The notes under the pieces: generated by a model
What the model saw: only the letters and a program-made list of their open reading frames with translations
Database searches by the model: none
Told to the model about the DNA's origin: nothing
In this document: piece by piece, positions 35,278-43,515 of the stretch
Layout: each line of letters opens with the position of its first letter
How positions within the stretch are numbered: the first letter of the stretch is position 1
NCBI RefSeq assembly: GCF_900070365.1
Contig: NZ_LN850107.1
Coordinates: 6,448,001-6,512,000 of the forward strand
Length of the DNA: 64,000 bases
Direction: 5' to 3'
Source: Alloactinosynnema sp. L-07
Lineage (GTDB): Bacteria; Actinomycetota; Actinomycetes; Mycobacteriales; Pseudonocardiaceae
Position numbers and translations under genes: made by a program

Positions 35278-35457
35278 TCAGGGCGCGGTGACGCCGTAGT
35301 TGACGACTCCGTTGGCGCCGTTGCCCGCGGGGCGCTCGGTCAAGTCCAGCTTGGACTCGCTGTCCGGGCTGGCGGCGCTGGTGACACCGAAGGTGACTCC
35401 CGTGGCGAGGCCGAGACCGGCCAGGACGGCCACCAGAGCCGCAACGATCTTGCCCAC
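35278..35457 (-). CDS. DUF2613-like small secreted or membrane-anchored peptide (59 aa)
   Basis: Too short for ordinary ORF calling. GTG start (35457) with a GAGGAGT Shine-Dalgarno 6 bases ahead. One N-terminal hydrophobic segment (VAALVAVLAGLGLATGVTFG) is followed by about 30 polar residues ending NGVVNYGVTAP. This matches the short DUF2613 proteins encoded beside AftD in mycobacteria (Rv0236A). It sits between the Rv0226c-like membrane protein and the acyltransferase, with gaps of 4 and 9 bases, in one operon. A TACC-N4-GGTA palindrome lies 36 bases upstream. Function unknown. Confidence 0.78.
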   Translation of the reverse strand: MGKIVAALVAVLAGLGLATGVTFGVTSAASPDSESKLDLTERPAGNGANGVVNYGVTAP

Positions 35458-35461
35458 CTGA

Positions 35462-37144
35462 TTACTCCTCGCGCCGACTGATTTCGCTCAATCTACCGGC
35501 CGGTAACGCCAGCCACAACAACCCTAAAGTCACGATCAGCAACGCGATGGAGTCGGCGACCAGTACCGGCGCGCGCGGTGGGCCGAGCGCGGGTGGGGCG
35601 GCGATGGCCCCTGGCACGCGGTAAAGCGTCAGCCAGGGGCCGCGGAAGGTCTCGGTGAGCGGGGCTAGGACGGCCGGGTCGACCGCTCCCGGCGTGCCGT
35701 GTTCCACCAGCACCCAGCCGAATCCGAGCGCGCCGAGGCCGCCGCGGGCGGCCAGGGTGTCGCGGACGCCGGGGACGCGGGGGTCCTCGCCGGGGATCGG
35801 GCGGCCGTTGACGTAGACCGTGTCGTCGATGACGGTGGTGCGCGGCAGGATTCGAGGCGCCGGGTCCAGTTGGGTGCGCTCGTCGTTCCAGGCGAAGCGG
35901 CGGAACGTCGACAGGGGCAGGGTGAGCACGTCGCCCGGCCGGTCGTCGGCAAGGAGCGTGGCGCGGACGGCGGTCCAGTCTGCCGGGTAGTCCACGGGGG
36001 CGAGCCTGCCGAAGCCGCCGAGTGCCAGGTCCGGCATGGTCAGCACGGGCAGCAGCGCGGCAGCGCCCAGCGCGGCGAGCCTGCCCCGGTCCAGATGGCG
36101 CACCGCGCGCTCGACGGCCAGCGCGAAGCCCAGCGCCAGCGGCAGCGCCCACCAGGCCACCCACTTCTGGCTGTCGCGCAGCAGTCCCGCGCCGGGCACG
36201 GTCGTCACGGCCCAGCGGAGCAGGTCCGCTCCCCAGGGGACCGTGGTCAGCAGTGCGAGGACAACGCCGAGTCCGCCGAGCGCAGGCAGCGCGGGACCCC
36301 AGCGGCGGACGAGGTCGCGGCAGCCGACCAGCGCCGCGGCGGTCACGGCGAGGGTGATGACCGGGACCAGGGGGAGCGCGCGGCTGTCCGGGACCACTTC
36401 GCTGTTCCAGTAGCCCCCAAGGCCCAGCACGGCGGTCAGCGCGCCGCCCCAGTTCTCCCCGTGCGCGCCGAACTGGTCGACCGCGCCCGGCGCCGACAGC
36501 GCCCCGCCGGGCAGCAGGATCGACGGCACCAGCCATGGCGCGTTGAGGGCCAGCGCGATCCCCAGCGTCGGCACGGACCGCCGCCACCCGGCCGCCGCCA
36601 GCGCGGTACCGGCCGCCAGGAGCCCGCCGGTCGGGGTGAGCACGGCGGGGGCCGACCAGAGCACGAGCCGGGCCCACGCCTTCGGCTCCCCGTCGCGCAG
36701 GGCCAGGCCCGCCGCGGCGATCCAGGGCAGGCACGCGTAGGCGAGCAGGTACGGCCAGTGGCCCATGAACAGCCGCTCCGCCAGGTAGGGCGTCCAGCCG
36801 TAGCCGACCGCCGCGACCAGCCGCACCGCCGTCGACCCGGTCGGCACCAGCCTGCCCGCGCCCAGCGGCCCGAGGAAGAACGCGAGGAGGAGGACCAGCT
36901 TCTGCACGATGTCGCCGGGCAGCACGTGTGTCAGCAGCGCGATGACCGCGTCGGCGGGGACCGAGCGCGCGGGCGCCGACCCCAGGCCGAGGCTGTCGGG
37001 CACCAGCGGCTGGGTCGGGGCGAAGACCATGTCGTAGGAGAGGACGAACCCGCGGCCGAGCAGGGACGCGGTCACCGCCAGCGCCACCAGCGCGCTCACC
37101 GCGGGCAGGGCCGCCCGGCGTGCGGCGGAGAGCCTTTCGCTCAA
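35462..37144 (-). CDS. Polytopic membrane protein (Rv0226c-like)
   Basis: A 560-aa protein with 11-12 membrane helices followed by an extracytoplasmic C-terminal domain of about 180 residues and a last helix near 530-550. The first loop (RGFVLSYDMVFAPTQPLVPDS, seen as VLSYDMVFAPTQPLVP near residue 34) and the GATYLAERLFMGHWPYL-like loop (PYLAERLFMGHWPYL near 118) resemble GT-C-type enzymes and mycobacterial Rv0226c. It may transfer sugars from lipid carriers, but no activity is established. It is divergent from the flippase gene. The shared 59-base gap holds a TACC-N4-GGTA site. Confidence 0.82.
   Translation of the reverse strand: MSERLSAARRAALPAVSALVALAVTASLLGRGFVLSYDMVFAPTQPLVPDSLGLGSAPARSVPADAVIALLTHVLPGDIVQKLVLLLAFFLGPLGAGRLVPTGSTAVRLVAAVGYGWTPYLAERLFMGHWPYLLAYACLPWIAAAGLALRDGEPKAWARLVLWSAPAVLTPTGGLLAAGTALAAAGWRRSVPTLGIALALNAPWLVPSILLPGGALSAPGAVDQFGAHGENWGGALTAVLGLGGYWNSEVVPDSRALPLVPVITLAVTAAALVGCRDLVRRWGPALPALGGLGVVLALLTTVPWGADLLRWAVTTVPGAGLLRDSQKWVAWWALPLALGFALAVERAVRHLDRGRLAALGAAALLPVLTMPDLALGGFGRLAPVDYPADWTAVRATLLADDRPGDVLTLPLSTFRRFAWNDERTQLDPAPRILPRTTVIDDTVYVNGRPIPGEDPRVPGVRDTLAARGGLGALGFGWVLVEHGTPGAVDPAVLAPLTETFRGPWLTLYRVPGAIAAPPALGPPRAPVLVADSIALLIVTLGLLWLALPAGRLSEISRREE
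35494..35505. promoter_or_regulatory. TACC-N4-GGTA palindrome upstream of the DUF2613 gene
   Basis: TACCGGCCGGTA, perfect palindrome, 36 bases upstream of the DUF2613 GTG. It lies inside the last codons of the upstream membrane-protein gene, so it may serve an internal promoter. Overlap with coding sequence makes chance a little more likely. Confidence 0.5.
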
Positions 37145-37176
37145 ACCTGTTCTCCGAATGGTCTCGCCGCTACAGT

Positions 37177-37188
37177 TACCGGCAGGTA
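37177..37188. promoter_or_regulatory. TACC-N4-GGTA palindrome in a divergent promoter
   Basis: GTTACCGGCAGGTAAC, exact consensus with symmetric flanks. 32 bases upstream of the Rv0226c-like gene (minus) and 15 bases upstream of the flippase TTG (plus), so one bound dimer could act on both. Confidence 0.65.
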
Positions 37189-37203
37189 ACCAGAGGGGCG
37201 CCC

Positions 37204-38433
37204 TTGACTGTCAGCGGTTCCGAAGAGGCTACTCGGCGTGGCGGGTTAGGCGCTGTCATGGTCGCGGGCGCGCTCGCGGTCAACAACATCGCCGCCTACC
37301 TGCTCATCCTTGTCGCGGCCAGGCTTCTCGTGCCCGCGGCGTTCGGCGAACTGGGCTCGCTGCTGGCGGTCCTGGTCATCGGCGCCGTGCCCGCGCTCGG
37401 CCTGCAAACCGTCGTGGCGCTGCGGGTGGCCAAAGAGGACCACTCGACGAACCGGCCCCCTGGCCCGCTGGTCGCCCTCGGCTTCGGCACCGCCCTGACG
37501 ATCACGGTCGTCGCCCTGCTCAGCACTCCGCTGTTCGTCTGGCTGCTGCACCTCGACGGCCCTGGCGCGATCCTGTTCCTGGCGTGGGCGCTGGGCCCGA
37601 TCACCCTCAACGGCCTGTTCTACGGCACCCTCCAGGGCGGCGAGCGCTTCGGCACGATGTCGAAACTGCTGGTCACCGAGGGCGTCGGCCGCATCGGCGG
37701 CACGCTGATCGGCCTGGTGGTCACCGGCACGCCCACCGGCGCCCTCGCGGGGACCGCGATCGGCGCCACCCTGGTCGCCACCGCGGGCTGGTTCATCTGC
37801 GGCCGACCCCGCCCGGCCCGCCTCGACCTGGCCCACGTCCGCGACGTCCTGCACGCGGCCCAGGCGCTGCTCGCGCTGGTGCTGCTGGTGAACCTGGACC
37901 TGGTCCTGGCCCGCCACACTCTCCCCGAGGCCACCGCGGGCGAGTACGCCGTCGGGGCGGTCGTCACCAAGATGGCCTACTGGCTGCCCTACGCCATCGC
38001 CATCGTCGTGCTGCCGAGGATGTCCAGCGACGCGGGCAGACGCAAGGTCATGCCGCTGGCGTTGGGACTGTGCGCGGCGCTGGACGGCTTGGTCGTCCTG
38101 GGGGCGGCCCTGTTCGGCGAACTCGGCGTCGGCCTCATCGGCGGCGCGAAGTACGGCGACAGCGTGATCCCGCTGTGGCCGTTCGCCCTGGTCGGGTCGT
38201 TGCTGTCGCTGGTCCAGATCCTGCTGTTCTCCCGGATCGCCAGCGCCGACCGCAGGTCGACCATCCTCACCTGGATCGCGGTGGCCATCGAGATCGTCCT
38301 GGTCCTGACCGTCCTGAGTGGATCCTTGACGACCGTGGTGATGGCCGCGGTGATCGCCACCGGCTTGCTGGCGATGGCGGGTGCGGCGATCGAGATCCGC
38401 GATCACCGCAAGCCCCTGCCGGTCGCAGACTAG
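37204..38433 (+). CDS. Polysaccharide/lipid-linked oligosaccharide flippase (Wzx/MOP-like)
   Basis: A 409-aa membrane protein with 12 predicted helices and short loops, of the MOP exporter superfamily. The first helices (AVMVAGALAVNNIAAYLLILVAARLLVPAAFGELGSL, seen as NNIAAYLLILVAARLLVP) are typical of Wzx-like polysaccharide exporters. TTG start with AGAGGGG ahead; the open frame upstream is shadow. Divergent from the Rv0226c-like gene and close to GT genes, so it probably moves a lipid-linked glycan precursor across the membrane. The specific glycan is unknown. Confidence 0.84.
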   Translation: MTVSGSEEATRRGGLGAVMVAGALAVNNIAAYLLILVAARLLVPAAFGELGSLLAVLVIGAVPALGLQTVVALRVAKEDHSTNRPPGPLVALGFGTALTITVVALLSTPLFVWLLHLDGPGAILFLAWALGPITLNGLFYGTLQGGERFGTMSKLLVTEGVGRIGGTLIGLVVTGTPTGALAGTAIGATLVATAGWFICGRPRPARLDLAHVRDVLHAAQALLALVLLVNLDLVLARHTLPEATAGEYAVGAVVTKMAYWLPYAIAIVVLPRMSSDAGRRKVMPLALGLCAALDGLVVLGAALFGELGVGLIGGAKYGDSVIPLWPFALVGSLLSLVQILLFSRIASADRRSTILTWIAVAIEIVLVLTVLSGSLTTVVMAAVIATGLLAMAGAAIEIRDHRKPLPVAD

Positions 38434-38623
38434 CGTCGCCACCGTCCCGCTGCGCCCGCGCGCCGCCGAGGACTTGCTGCGCGGCGCGCGGCTGGACGAG
38501 GCCACGATCGACCGGGTCAGCCGAGCCTGTGCCGAAGGCGCGAGCCCGCTTCCGGAGACCGGCTACAAGGTCGACCTCATCGTGGCGGCCGTGCGGGAGG
38601 TGTTGGAGCGGCTGGCGCGGTGA
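38428..38623 (+). pseudogene. Remnant of a xanthine/CO dehydrogenase FAD subunit (C-terminal end only)
   Basis: The frame reads SVATVPLRPRAAEDLLRGAR and then LDEATIDRVSRACAEGASPL, ending GYKVDLIVAAVREVLERLAR. This matches the C-terminal CO_deh_flav_C domain of CoxM/YagS-type FAD-binding subunits (GARPLPGNAFKVEL-like wording). No start codon lies between the flippase stop and this sequence, and the FAD-binding domain is missing. The end overlaps the last codons of aftD (38577-38623). I read it as a gene fragment left by rearrangement. It could still be translated from an ATG/GTG at 38381 overlapping the flippase. Confidence 0.6.
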
Positions 38624-41600
38624 GCTCGGTGTCCGGATCCTTGTCGAACCAAGGGATCCGGGCCGCCACGACCGCGGCCAGGGCGATGATGATCGCGCAC
38701 TGCGCCGTCGCGCCGTAGGCCCAGTCCTGGCCGTGGTCGAGCACGCGCCCGATCACCGCCGTCGCGGTCGCGACCGTCATTCCCAGCGCCGCCAACGTCA
38801 TCGAGATCGCTCGCCGGTAGCGGGGCAGCGCGCTGCGGACGAGCAGGCAGGCGATGAGCAGGACCAGGGCGAGCATCCCGCCCATGGCCCCGAGCAGGAC
38901 GATCAGGGCGATCGGGACCCACTTCTGCGCGCCCGGCTCGGTCGAGATCTCGACCCGGCGGGCGGGGGCGAAGGCCAGTGCCACCAAGCCGAGGACCGCG
39001 ACCAGGCCGATCAACAGCCGGAATCGGTAGGACGAGTCCGGGACGAACTCCAGCGACACCCTGAGCTCGCCGCCCGCGGGCAGCACCCAGGCCTGCTGCC
39101 AGCCGTCGACCCTGGTCCGCTCCAGGGCCTGACCCTCCACAGTGGCCACCCAGCCGTCGTTGGCGTTCTCCGGCACCGACAGGATCGCGCGAGGACCCGC
39201 GGCGACGGTCAGTTCGCGGGACGAGACGTCCCAGTCGCGGACCTCGACCGCGCGGGATCCGGGCCGCAGGACACTGCTGTCCGACGGCCGCAGCCACAGG
39301 TCCTGGACCAGGAAGCTGTCCGACCGGTCCGTGCGGATCTCGTGGTCGCCCGATGGCAGGTCGAGGCCCTCGGCCAGGTCTGGGCAGGTGCCCAGCGGCA
39401 GCGCGCGGTGGTTGTTGAGGTCGTCGAGGGTGCCGGTGACGGTGGTGGCGTAGTCGAACTGGTCGACGCGCACGTTCGGGCCGGAGCCGCAAGGCACGGT
39501 GAAGCGGGTCGATCCGTCGACGCGGGGCAGGGCGTCGGGCGCGCCGACCAGGGTCACCGCGCTGATGCCTGGGGACAGGACCGGTTCACCATCGACCACG
39601 CGGGTGCGGGCGATGGTGATGTTCATCCAGTCGGTGGTGCCGTGGTAGTCGACCGTGCCGTCGGTGAACACCGGCAGCCGGACCTTTCCCGCGAACGACT
39701 CGATCTCCACCTCGGCGGGCTCGCCCGCGCCGGAGTTCTTGTCGGTCAGCAGTTTCAGGCCCGTGATGTCCGACGGCTTGCCCCAGCGCAGTTTGAGGAC
39801 CGGCCGCTGGTCGGTGTAGTCGGCGATCCAGGTGGTGCCCGGGTCGGCGTCGATGGCGGCCAGCGGACCCGCCGCCGGGTCGCCCGCGAGTTGGGACGAG
39901 GAGGAGACCTCCAGGCCGGGGACCTGGATCGGGGCGCGGGCACCCGCCACCGGCAGGACCGTGCCCGCGACCGTGTAGTTCTGGTCAGCGGACGTACGGA
40001 ACAGGCGGTGGACGCCGTCGGGTTCCTCGCCGAAGCGGGTGAGGCCGGAGTCGCAGCGGGTCAGGTCGTCCTCCCGCACACACGAGTAGCTGGGCAGCGC
40101 CCCCCGGGTGAAGGCGAACGACGTGCGCTGGTCGCCCGCGGGTTTGACGTCGGCCGGGACGCGCAGTGCCCGTTGGGCGTCGACGCCGGGGATGGCGAGT
40201 TCGGCGAGTCCGACGTTGCCGGTGTCGCGATCGGCGGCGACGCTGAGGAAGGTCACGCGGACGGTGCTGGTGAGGCCGGGTGGCACGGTGAACAGCTGCG
40301 CGTCTTGGCCGCGTTCGATGTCGCGGTCGACCGAGCCCTTGTCCGTGGTGATCCGCACGCGGGTCACCGGCCAGCCCAGACGGGAGTCGTCGACGACGCG
40401 CATCGAGACCTGGTCGACCATCCGCGGGGTGTCGAGTTCGACCTCGATCCACTGGCCGGACGGTCCGCGCAGGCTGGAGGACTGCCAGGCGGTGTACGGG
40501 TCGCCGTCGATGGCGGCGAAGGGCATCGTGGACGGGTCGGAGCCGCGGATCGCGTCGGCGAAGCTGGCCGCCGAGGACGCGGTGACCGCGCGGATGCCGC
40601 GGTAGGTGGCCAGGGTCCGGTGCTCGATGCCCTCGAACGGCACCACGTCGATCGCAGGCCGGTTCTGCCTGGCCTTCTCCTCCGCGGTCAGCGTCTGGCT
40701 CAGGTTGTCGCGGACCCGGCCCACGTTGCGCTCGCGGTAGCGCAGGCCATCGGTGACCAGCCAGTCCCGCGCGTCGGTCGCACCGCCGTCGCCCGCCATG
40801 ATCGTCGGGCGGGCGGGGTCGAGCAGGCCGGAGTCGAGCAGCGGCAGCAATGACTCGGGGCCGCCGCTGACCGTGGCCACGTCGGCGCTGGGCACGGCGA
40901 TCGCCCGCGAGACCGGCCGCTTCACCTCGTAGATCTCGACCGCGCGCGCCTTCGGGGCGTGCTCATCGATGCCGGAGTCGCCTGCGTCGATCTCCGGGCC
41001 GAACCCGGCCACCGGCTCGATCCCCGGCGACCGGGCCAGCGCCGCGCGCAGCATGGTCAGCGGCGGGGCGCCGGTGGTCGCGCGGTCGATGTCGTTGCGC
41101 AGCAGCAGGAAGCGGTGGCCGGAGCGGGCCAGGAAGTCCGCCAGTCCCGGGGCGCCGCGGCCGTCGGCCAGGGCGTCCTCGACGGCGTCCATCAGGCGGG
41201 TGTTGCCCTCCGAGCCAAGCGGGATCTGGCTGCGCAGCGCCCACGGCGACCGGGCCAGCGACTGCGCGGGCTCGTCGATCGTCTTGCCCCAGGTGTACTC
41301 GCCGAAGCCGGTACCGGGGATGAGCAGGGTGCGCGCGTCGGCGTCGGCGTCGGCCACCCAGGTCATCGCCGAGCGCCAGTAGTCGGGCACCTCGTCCCAT
41401 CCGGGGCCGGGCCGCAGGGTGAACAGCCACGCGGGCGCCGCGGTGACCACGACCAGCAGGAACCCCACCGCCAGCCGGGCCCGGGTGGCCCACAGCCCCG
41501 ACGCCTTGCGGGCCAGGCCGGGCAGCCGCCCGGAGATCGCGTGGGCGAAGGCGAGCACCAGCGGAAGCCGTAGCCCCGGCTCGAACTTGTGTACGTTGCG

Positions 41601-42713
41601 CAGCGGCGCCAGCGGCCCGTCGAGCAGCGCGCGGACCGTCTCGGAGAACGGGCTGTCGAGGGTGCCGACGTAGCCGATGGTCAGGAAGGCGACCCCGGCG
41701 ACCACGCCGAGCGTCAGGAACAGCCGCTCGGGCAGCCGCGACCGCACCAGCCCGACCAGCCCGATCGCGGCGAGCAGGCCGGTGGCCAGCATCAGCGTCG
41801 GGTTGTCGATCAGCATGAAGCCCGACGGCCACCACGGCGTGCCCTGCACGACATAGGCGACCCACTGGTTGGTGCCGCGCAGCACCTGGAACAGCGACGT
41901 CGGCGTGGTCGTGTTGGTCGCCGACTCGACATAGTCCACGAACGGCAGGCTGTACTCGCCAAGCAGGGCCAGCGGCAGGAACCACCACAGCACCGCCATC
42001 AGCGCGCCGCCGAACCACCACAGCACCAGCCGGACGTGCGCGCGCGTCCACCGCCGCGTCAGCAGCCACAGTCCGGGCAGCACCAGGGCCAGGACGACCA
42101 CGGCGCCGTTGACCCCGCCCATGCAGACGATCGCGAGCGCCGACAGCGCCGCGGCCCGGCGCGGCGAGCCGATCCGGTCGGCCCGGATCAACGGCAGCAG
42201 CACCCACGGCAGCATGACCGCGGCCAGCATCTCCGCGGACAGGGGACCGATCTCGGTGAGCATCCGCGGCGCCAGCGCGTAGGCGAGCGCGGCGGCGTAG
42301 CGCGCGGGTTCGGTGCCGATCCGCAGCGCGCGGGCCACGGCGAGCACACCGCCGAAGGCCAGGCACAGCAGCAGCCCGCACCACAGTCGCTGCGCCACCC
42401 ACGGCGGCAGGCCCAGCAGCTGGCACATGCCGAAGTACGGCCCCATCGGGAACAGGTACCCGTAGGCCTGGTTCTGCAGCTCGCCGCCGGTCGCCGCCGG
42501 GTTCCACAGGTGCAGCGCGCGGCCGAGGAAGGCGATCGGGTCGACCGCGAGGTCCAGCTTGGTGTCGAAGGTGGTCCGGCCCGGCCGCTGCAGGAACGAC
42601 AGCACCATCAGCCCGGCCATCACCCACGCGGTGAGGTTGCGCGGCAGGCCTGCCAGCCACGCGCGGACCCGGCCCAGGGCGCGCGTGGACGCCGGATCCT
42701 TTGTGCTCACCAT
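38577..42713 (-). CDS. aftD: Alpha-(1->3)-arabinofuranosyltransferase AftD (DUF3367)
   Basis: A 1378-aa envelope glycosyltransferase, close to the ~1400 aa of mycobacterial AftD (Rv0236c), which adds arabinofuranose from decaprenyl-phospho-arabinose to arabinogalactan/lipoarabinomannan. The N-terminal third is a GT-C membrane domain; the first periplasmic loop has FDTKLDLAVDPIAFLGRALH (Asp50, Asp54). A long periplasmic part with carbohydrate-binding-like beta domains follows (for example PSTMPFAAIDGDPYTAWQSS near residue 735 and AAIDADPGTTWIADYTDQRP near 955). Four helices end the protein. Start is ATG 42713 or the next GTG; upstream frame is shadow. Third gene after the VWA protein and a methyltransferase. 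Confidence 0.92.
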   Translation of the reverse strand: MVSTKDPASTRALGRVRAWLAGLPRNLTAWVMAGLMVLSFLQRPGRTTFDTKLDLAVDPIAFLGRALHLWNPAATGGELQNQAYGYLFPMGPYFGMCQLLGLPPWVAQRLWCGLLLCLAFGGVLAVARALRIGTEPARYAAALAYALAPRMLTEIGPLSAEMLAAVMLPWVLLPLIRADRIGSPRRAAALSALAIVCMGGVNGAVVVLALVLPGLWLLTRRWTRAHVRLVLWWFGGALMAVLWWFLPLALLGEYSLPFVDYVESATNTTTPTSLFQVLRGTNQWVAYVVQGTPWWPSGFMLIDNPTLMLATGLLAAIGLVGLVRSRLPERLFLTLGVVAGVAFLTIGYVGTLDSPFSETVRALLDGPLAPLRNVHKFEPGLRLPLVLAFAHAISGRLPGLARKASGLWATRARLAVGFLLVVVTAAPAWLFTLRPGPGWDEVPDYWRSAMTWVADADADARTLLIPGTGFGEYTWGKTIDEPAQSLARSPWALRSQIPLGSEGNTRLMDAVEDALADGRGAPGLADFLARSGHRFLLLRNDIDRATTGAPPLTMLRAALARSPGIEPVAGFGPEIDAGDSGIDEHAPKARAVEIYEVKRPVSRAIAVPSADVATVSGGPESLLPLLDSGLLDPARPTIMAGDGGATDARDWLVTDGLRYRERNVGRVRDNLSQTLTAEEKARQNRPAIDVVPFEGIEHRTLATYRGIRAVTASSAASFADAIRGSDPSTMPFAAIDGDPYTAWQSSSLRGPSGQWIEVELDTPRMVDQVSMRVVDDSRLGWPVTRVRITTDKGSVDRDIERGQDAQLFTVPPGLTSTVRVTFLSVAADRDTGNVGLAELAIPGVDAQRALRVPADVKPAGDQRTSFAFTRGALPSYSCVREDDLTRCDSGLTRFGEEPDGVHRLFRTSADQNYTVAGTVLPVAGARAPIQVPGLEVSSSSQLAGDPAAGPLAAIDADPGTTWIADYTDQRPVLKLRWGKPSDITGLKLLTDKNSGAGEPAEVEIESFAGKVRLPVFTDGTVDYHGTTDWMNITIARTRVVDGEPVLSPGISAVTLVGAPDALPRVDGSTRFTVPCGSGPNVRVDQFDYATTVTGTLDDLNNHRALPLGTCPDLAEGLDLPSGDHEIRTDRSDSFLVQDLWLRPSDSSVLRPGSRAVEVRDWDVSSRELTVAAGPRAILSVPENANDGWVATVEGQALERTRVDGWQQAWVLPAGGELRVSLEFVPDSSYRFRLLIGLVAVLGLVALAFAPARRVEISTEPGAQKWVPIALIVLLGAMGGMLALVLLIACLLVRSALPRYRRAISMTLAALGMTVATATAVIGRVLDHGQDWAYGATAQCAIIIALAAVVAARIPWFDKDPDTELTAPAAPTPPARPPR

Positions 42714-42760
42714 CGACTGAATACTAGTGGGGGGCCGTGAGACCCCCGTTGGGCTCGGGT

Positions 42761-43504
42761 TCAGGCCGCCCCGCCCTTGCGAATGACGTATCTGGTCGAC
42801 TGCCAGTGCGTCTCGGGCTCGTCGGTGCTGACCGCGGCGACGACCTCGGCGCCGTGCGCGCCCACGACCGACCGCACCCTGGCGGGCGACAGCGCGGTCA
42901 TGCGCATCGGCGCGGGGTAGCCGAGCACGTGTTTCTGGCCCAGGCGCACCAGCCGGTAGGGCGCCACGCGCCAGATCGTCCCTTTGAGCGTCCACAGCGG
43001 CCGGGTGGTGCACTGCAGCACCGCGACCCCGCCCGGGCGCAGTACCCGGACGAACTCGGCGAGATAGCCCTTGATGGCCTTGGCGGGCAGGTGCTGCAAC
43101 ACCAGCTCCGAATAGACCAGGTCGAAGCTGTTGCTGGTGAACACGTGCAGGTCGGGCACCTCGTTGAGGACGAACTCGCACCGCCCGTCGGTGCGGTCCA
43201 GGGCCCGCGCGGTCTCCAGCATCGGCTCGGACACGTCGACGCCGACGACCTCGTCGGCGTGCTCGGCCAGCGCCTGAGAGAGCCTGCCCGCGCCGCAGCC
43301 GAAGTCGAGCACGCGCGCCCACTCGGTCGGCAGGCCGAGGTCGGCCAGCCACTTGCGGGCCTTGGCCACGTCGCGCGCGCCCAGGTCGAGGAAGTCGTCG
43401 ACATCCCAGCGGCCGCCACGCTTGTCGGTGGCCACGTGCACCGCCCACAGCGGATCCTGGGCGCCCAACTCGGTCCAGTCCCGCTTGACCTGCTCGAAAC
43501 TCAT
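42761..43504 (-). CDS. Class I SAM-dependent methyltransferase
   Basis: A 247-aa methyltransferase. Motif I is VLDFGCGAGRLSQALAEHAD near residue 67, followed by VVGVDVSEPMLETARAL and the FDLVYSELVLQHLPAKAIKG block near 125; a Methyltransf_11-type core. The ATG has TAGGACC ahead. It lies 11 bases after the VWA protein and 47 bases before aftD in one operon, so a role in arabinan or lipid-carrier modification is plausible but not shown. It is not closely similar to the methyltransferase at 33.4 kb. Confidence 0.85.
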   Translation of the reverse strand: MSFEQVKRDWTELGAQDPLWAVHVATDKRGGRWDVDDFLDLGARDVAKARKWLADLGLPTEWARVLDFGCGAGRLSQALAEHADEVVGVDVSEPMLETARALDRTDGRCEFVLNEVPDLHVFTSNSFDLVYSELVLQHLPAKAIKGYLAEFVRVLRPGGVAVLQCTTRPLWTLKGTIWRVAPYRLVRLGQKHVLGYPAPMRMTALSPARVRSVVGAHGAEVVAAVSTDEPETHWQSTRYVIRKGGAA

Positions 43505-43515
43505 ATGCGGTCCTA

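Noticed and set aside
37158..40853. Open plus-strand frame of 1231 codons
   Set aside because: It runs through the flippase in another frame and antisense to aftD, and is Arg/Gly/Gln-rich without any fold. Its length is a GC-content artefact.
38577..43448. An aftD start far upstream (1623 codons)
   Set aside because: The extension is antisense-frame text across the methyltransferase gene. The family begins at 42713 and the resulting 1378 aa matches the known AftD size.
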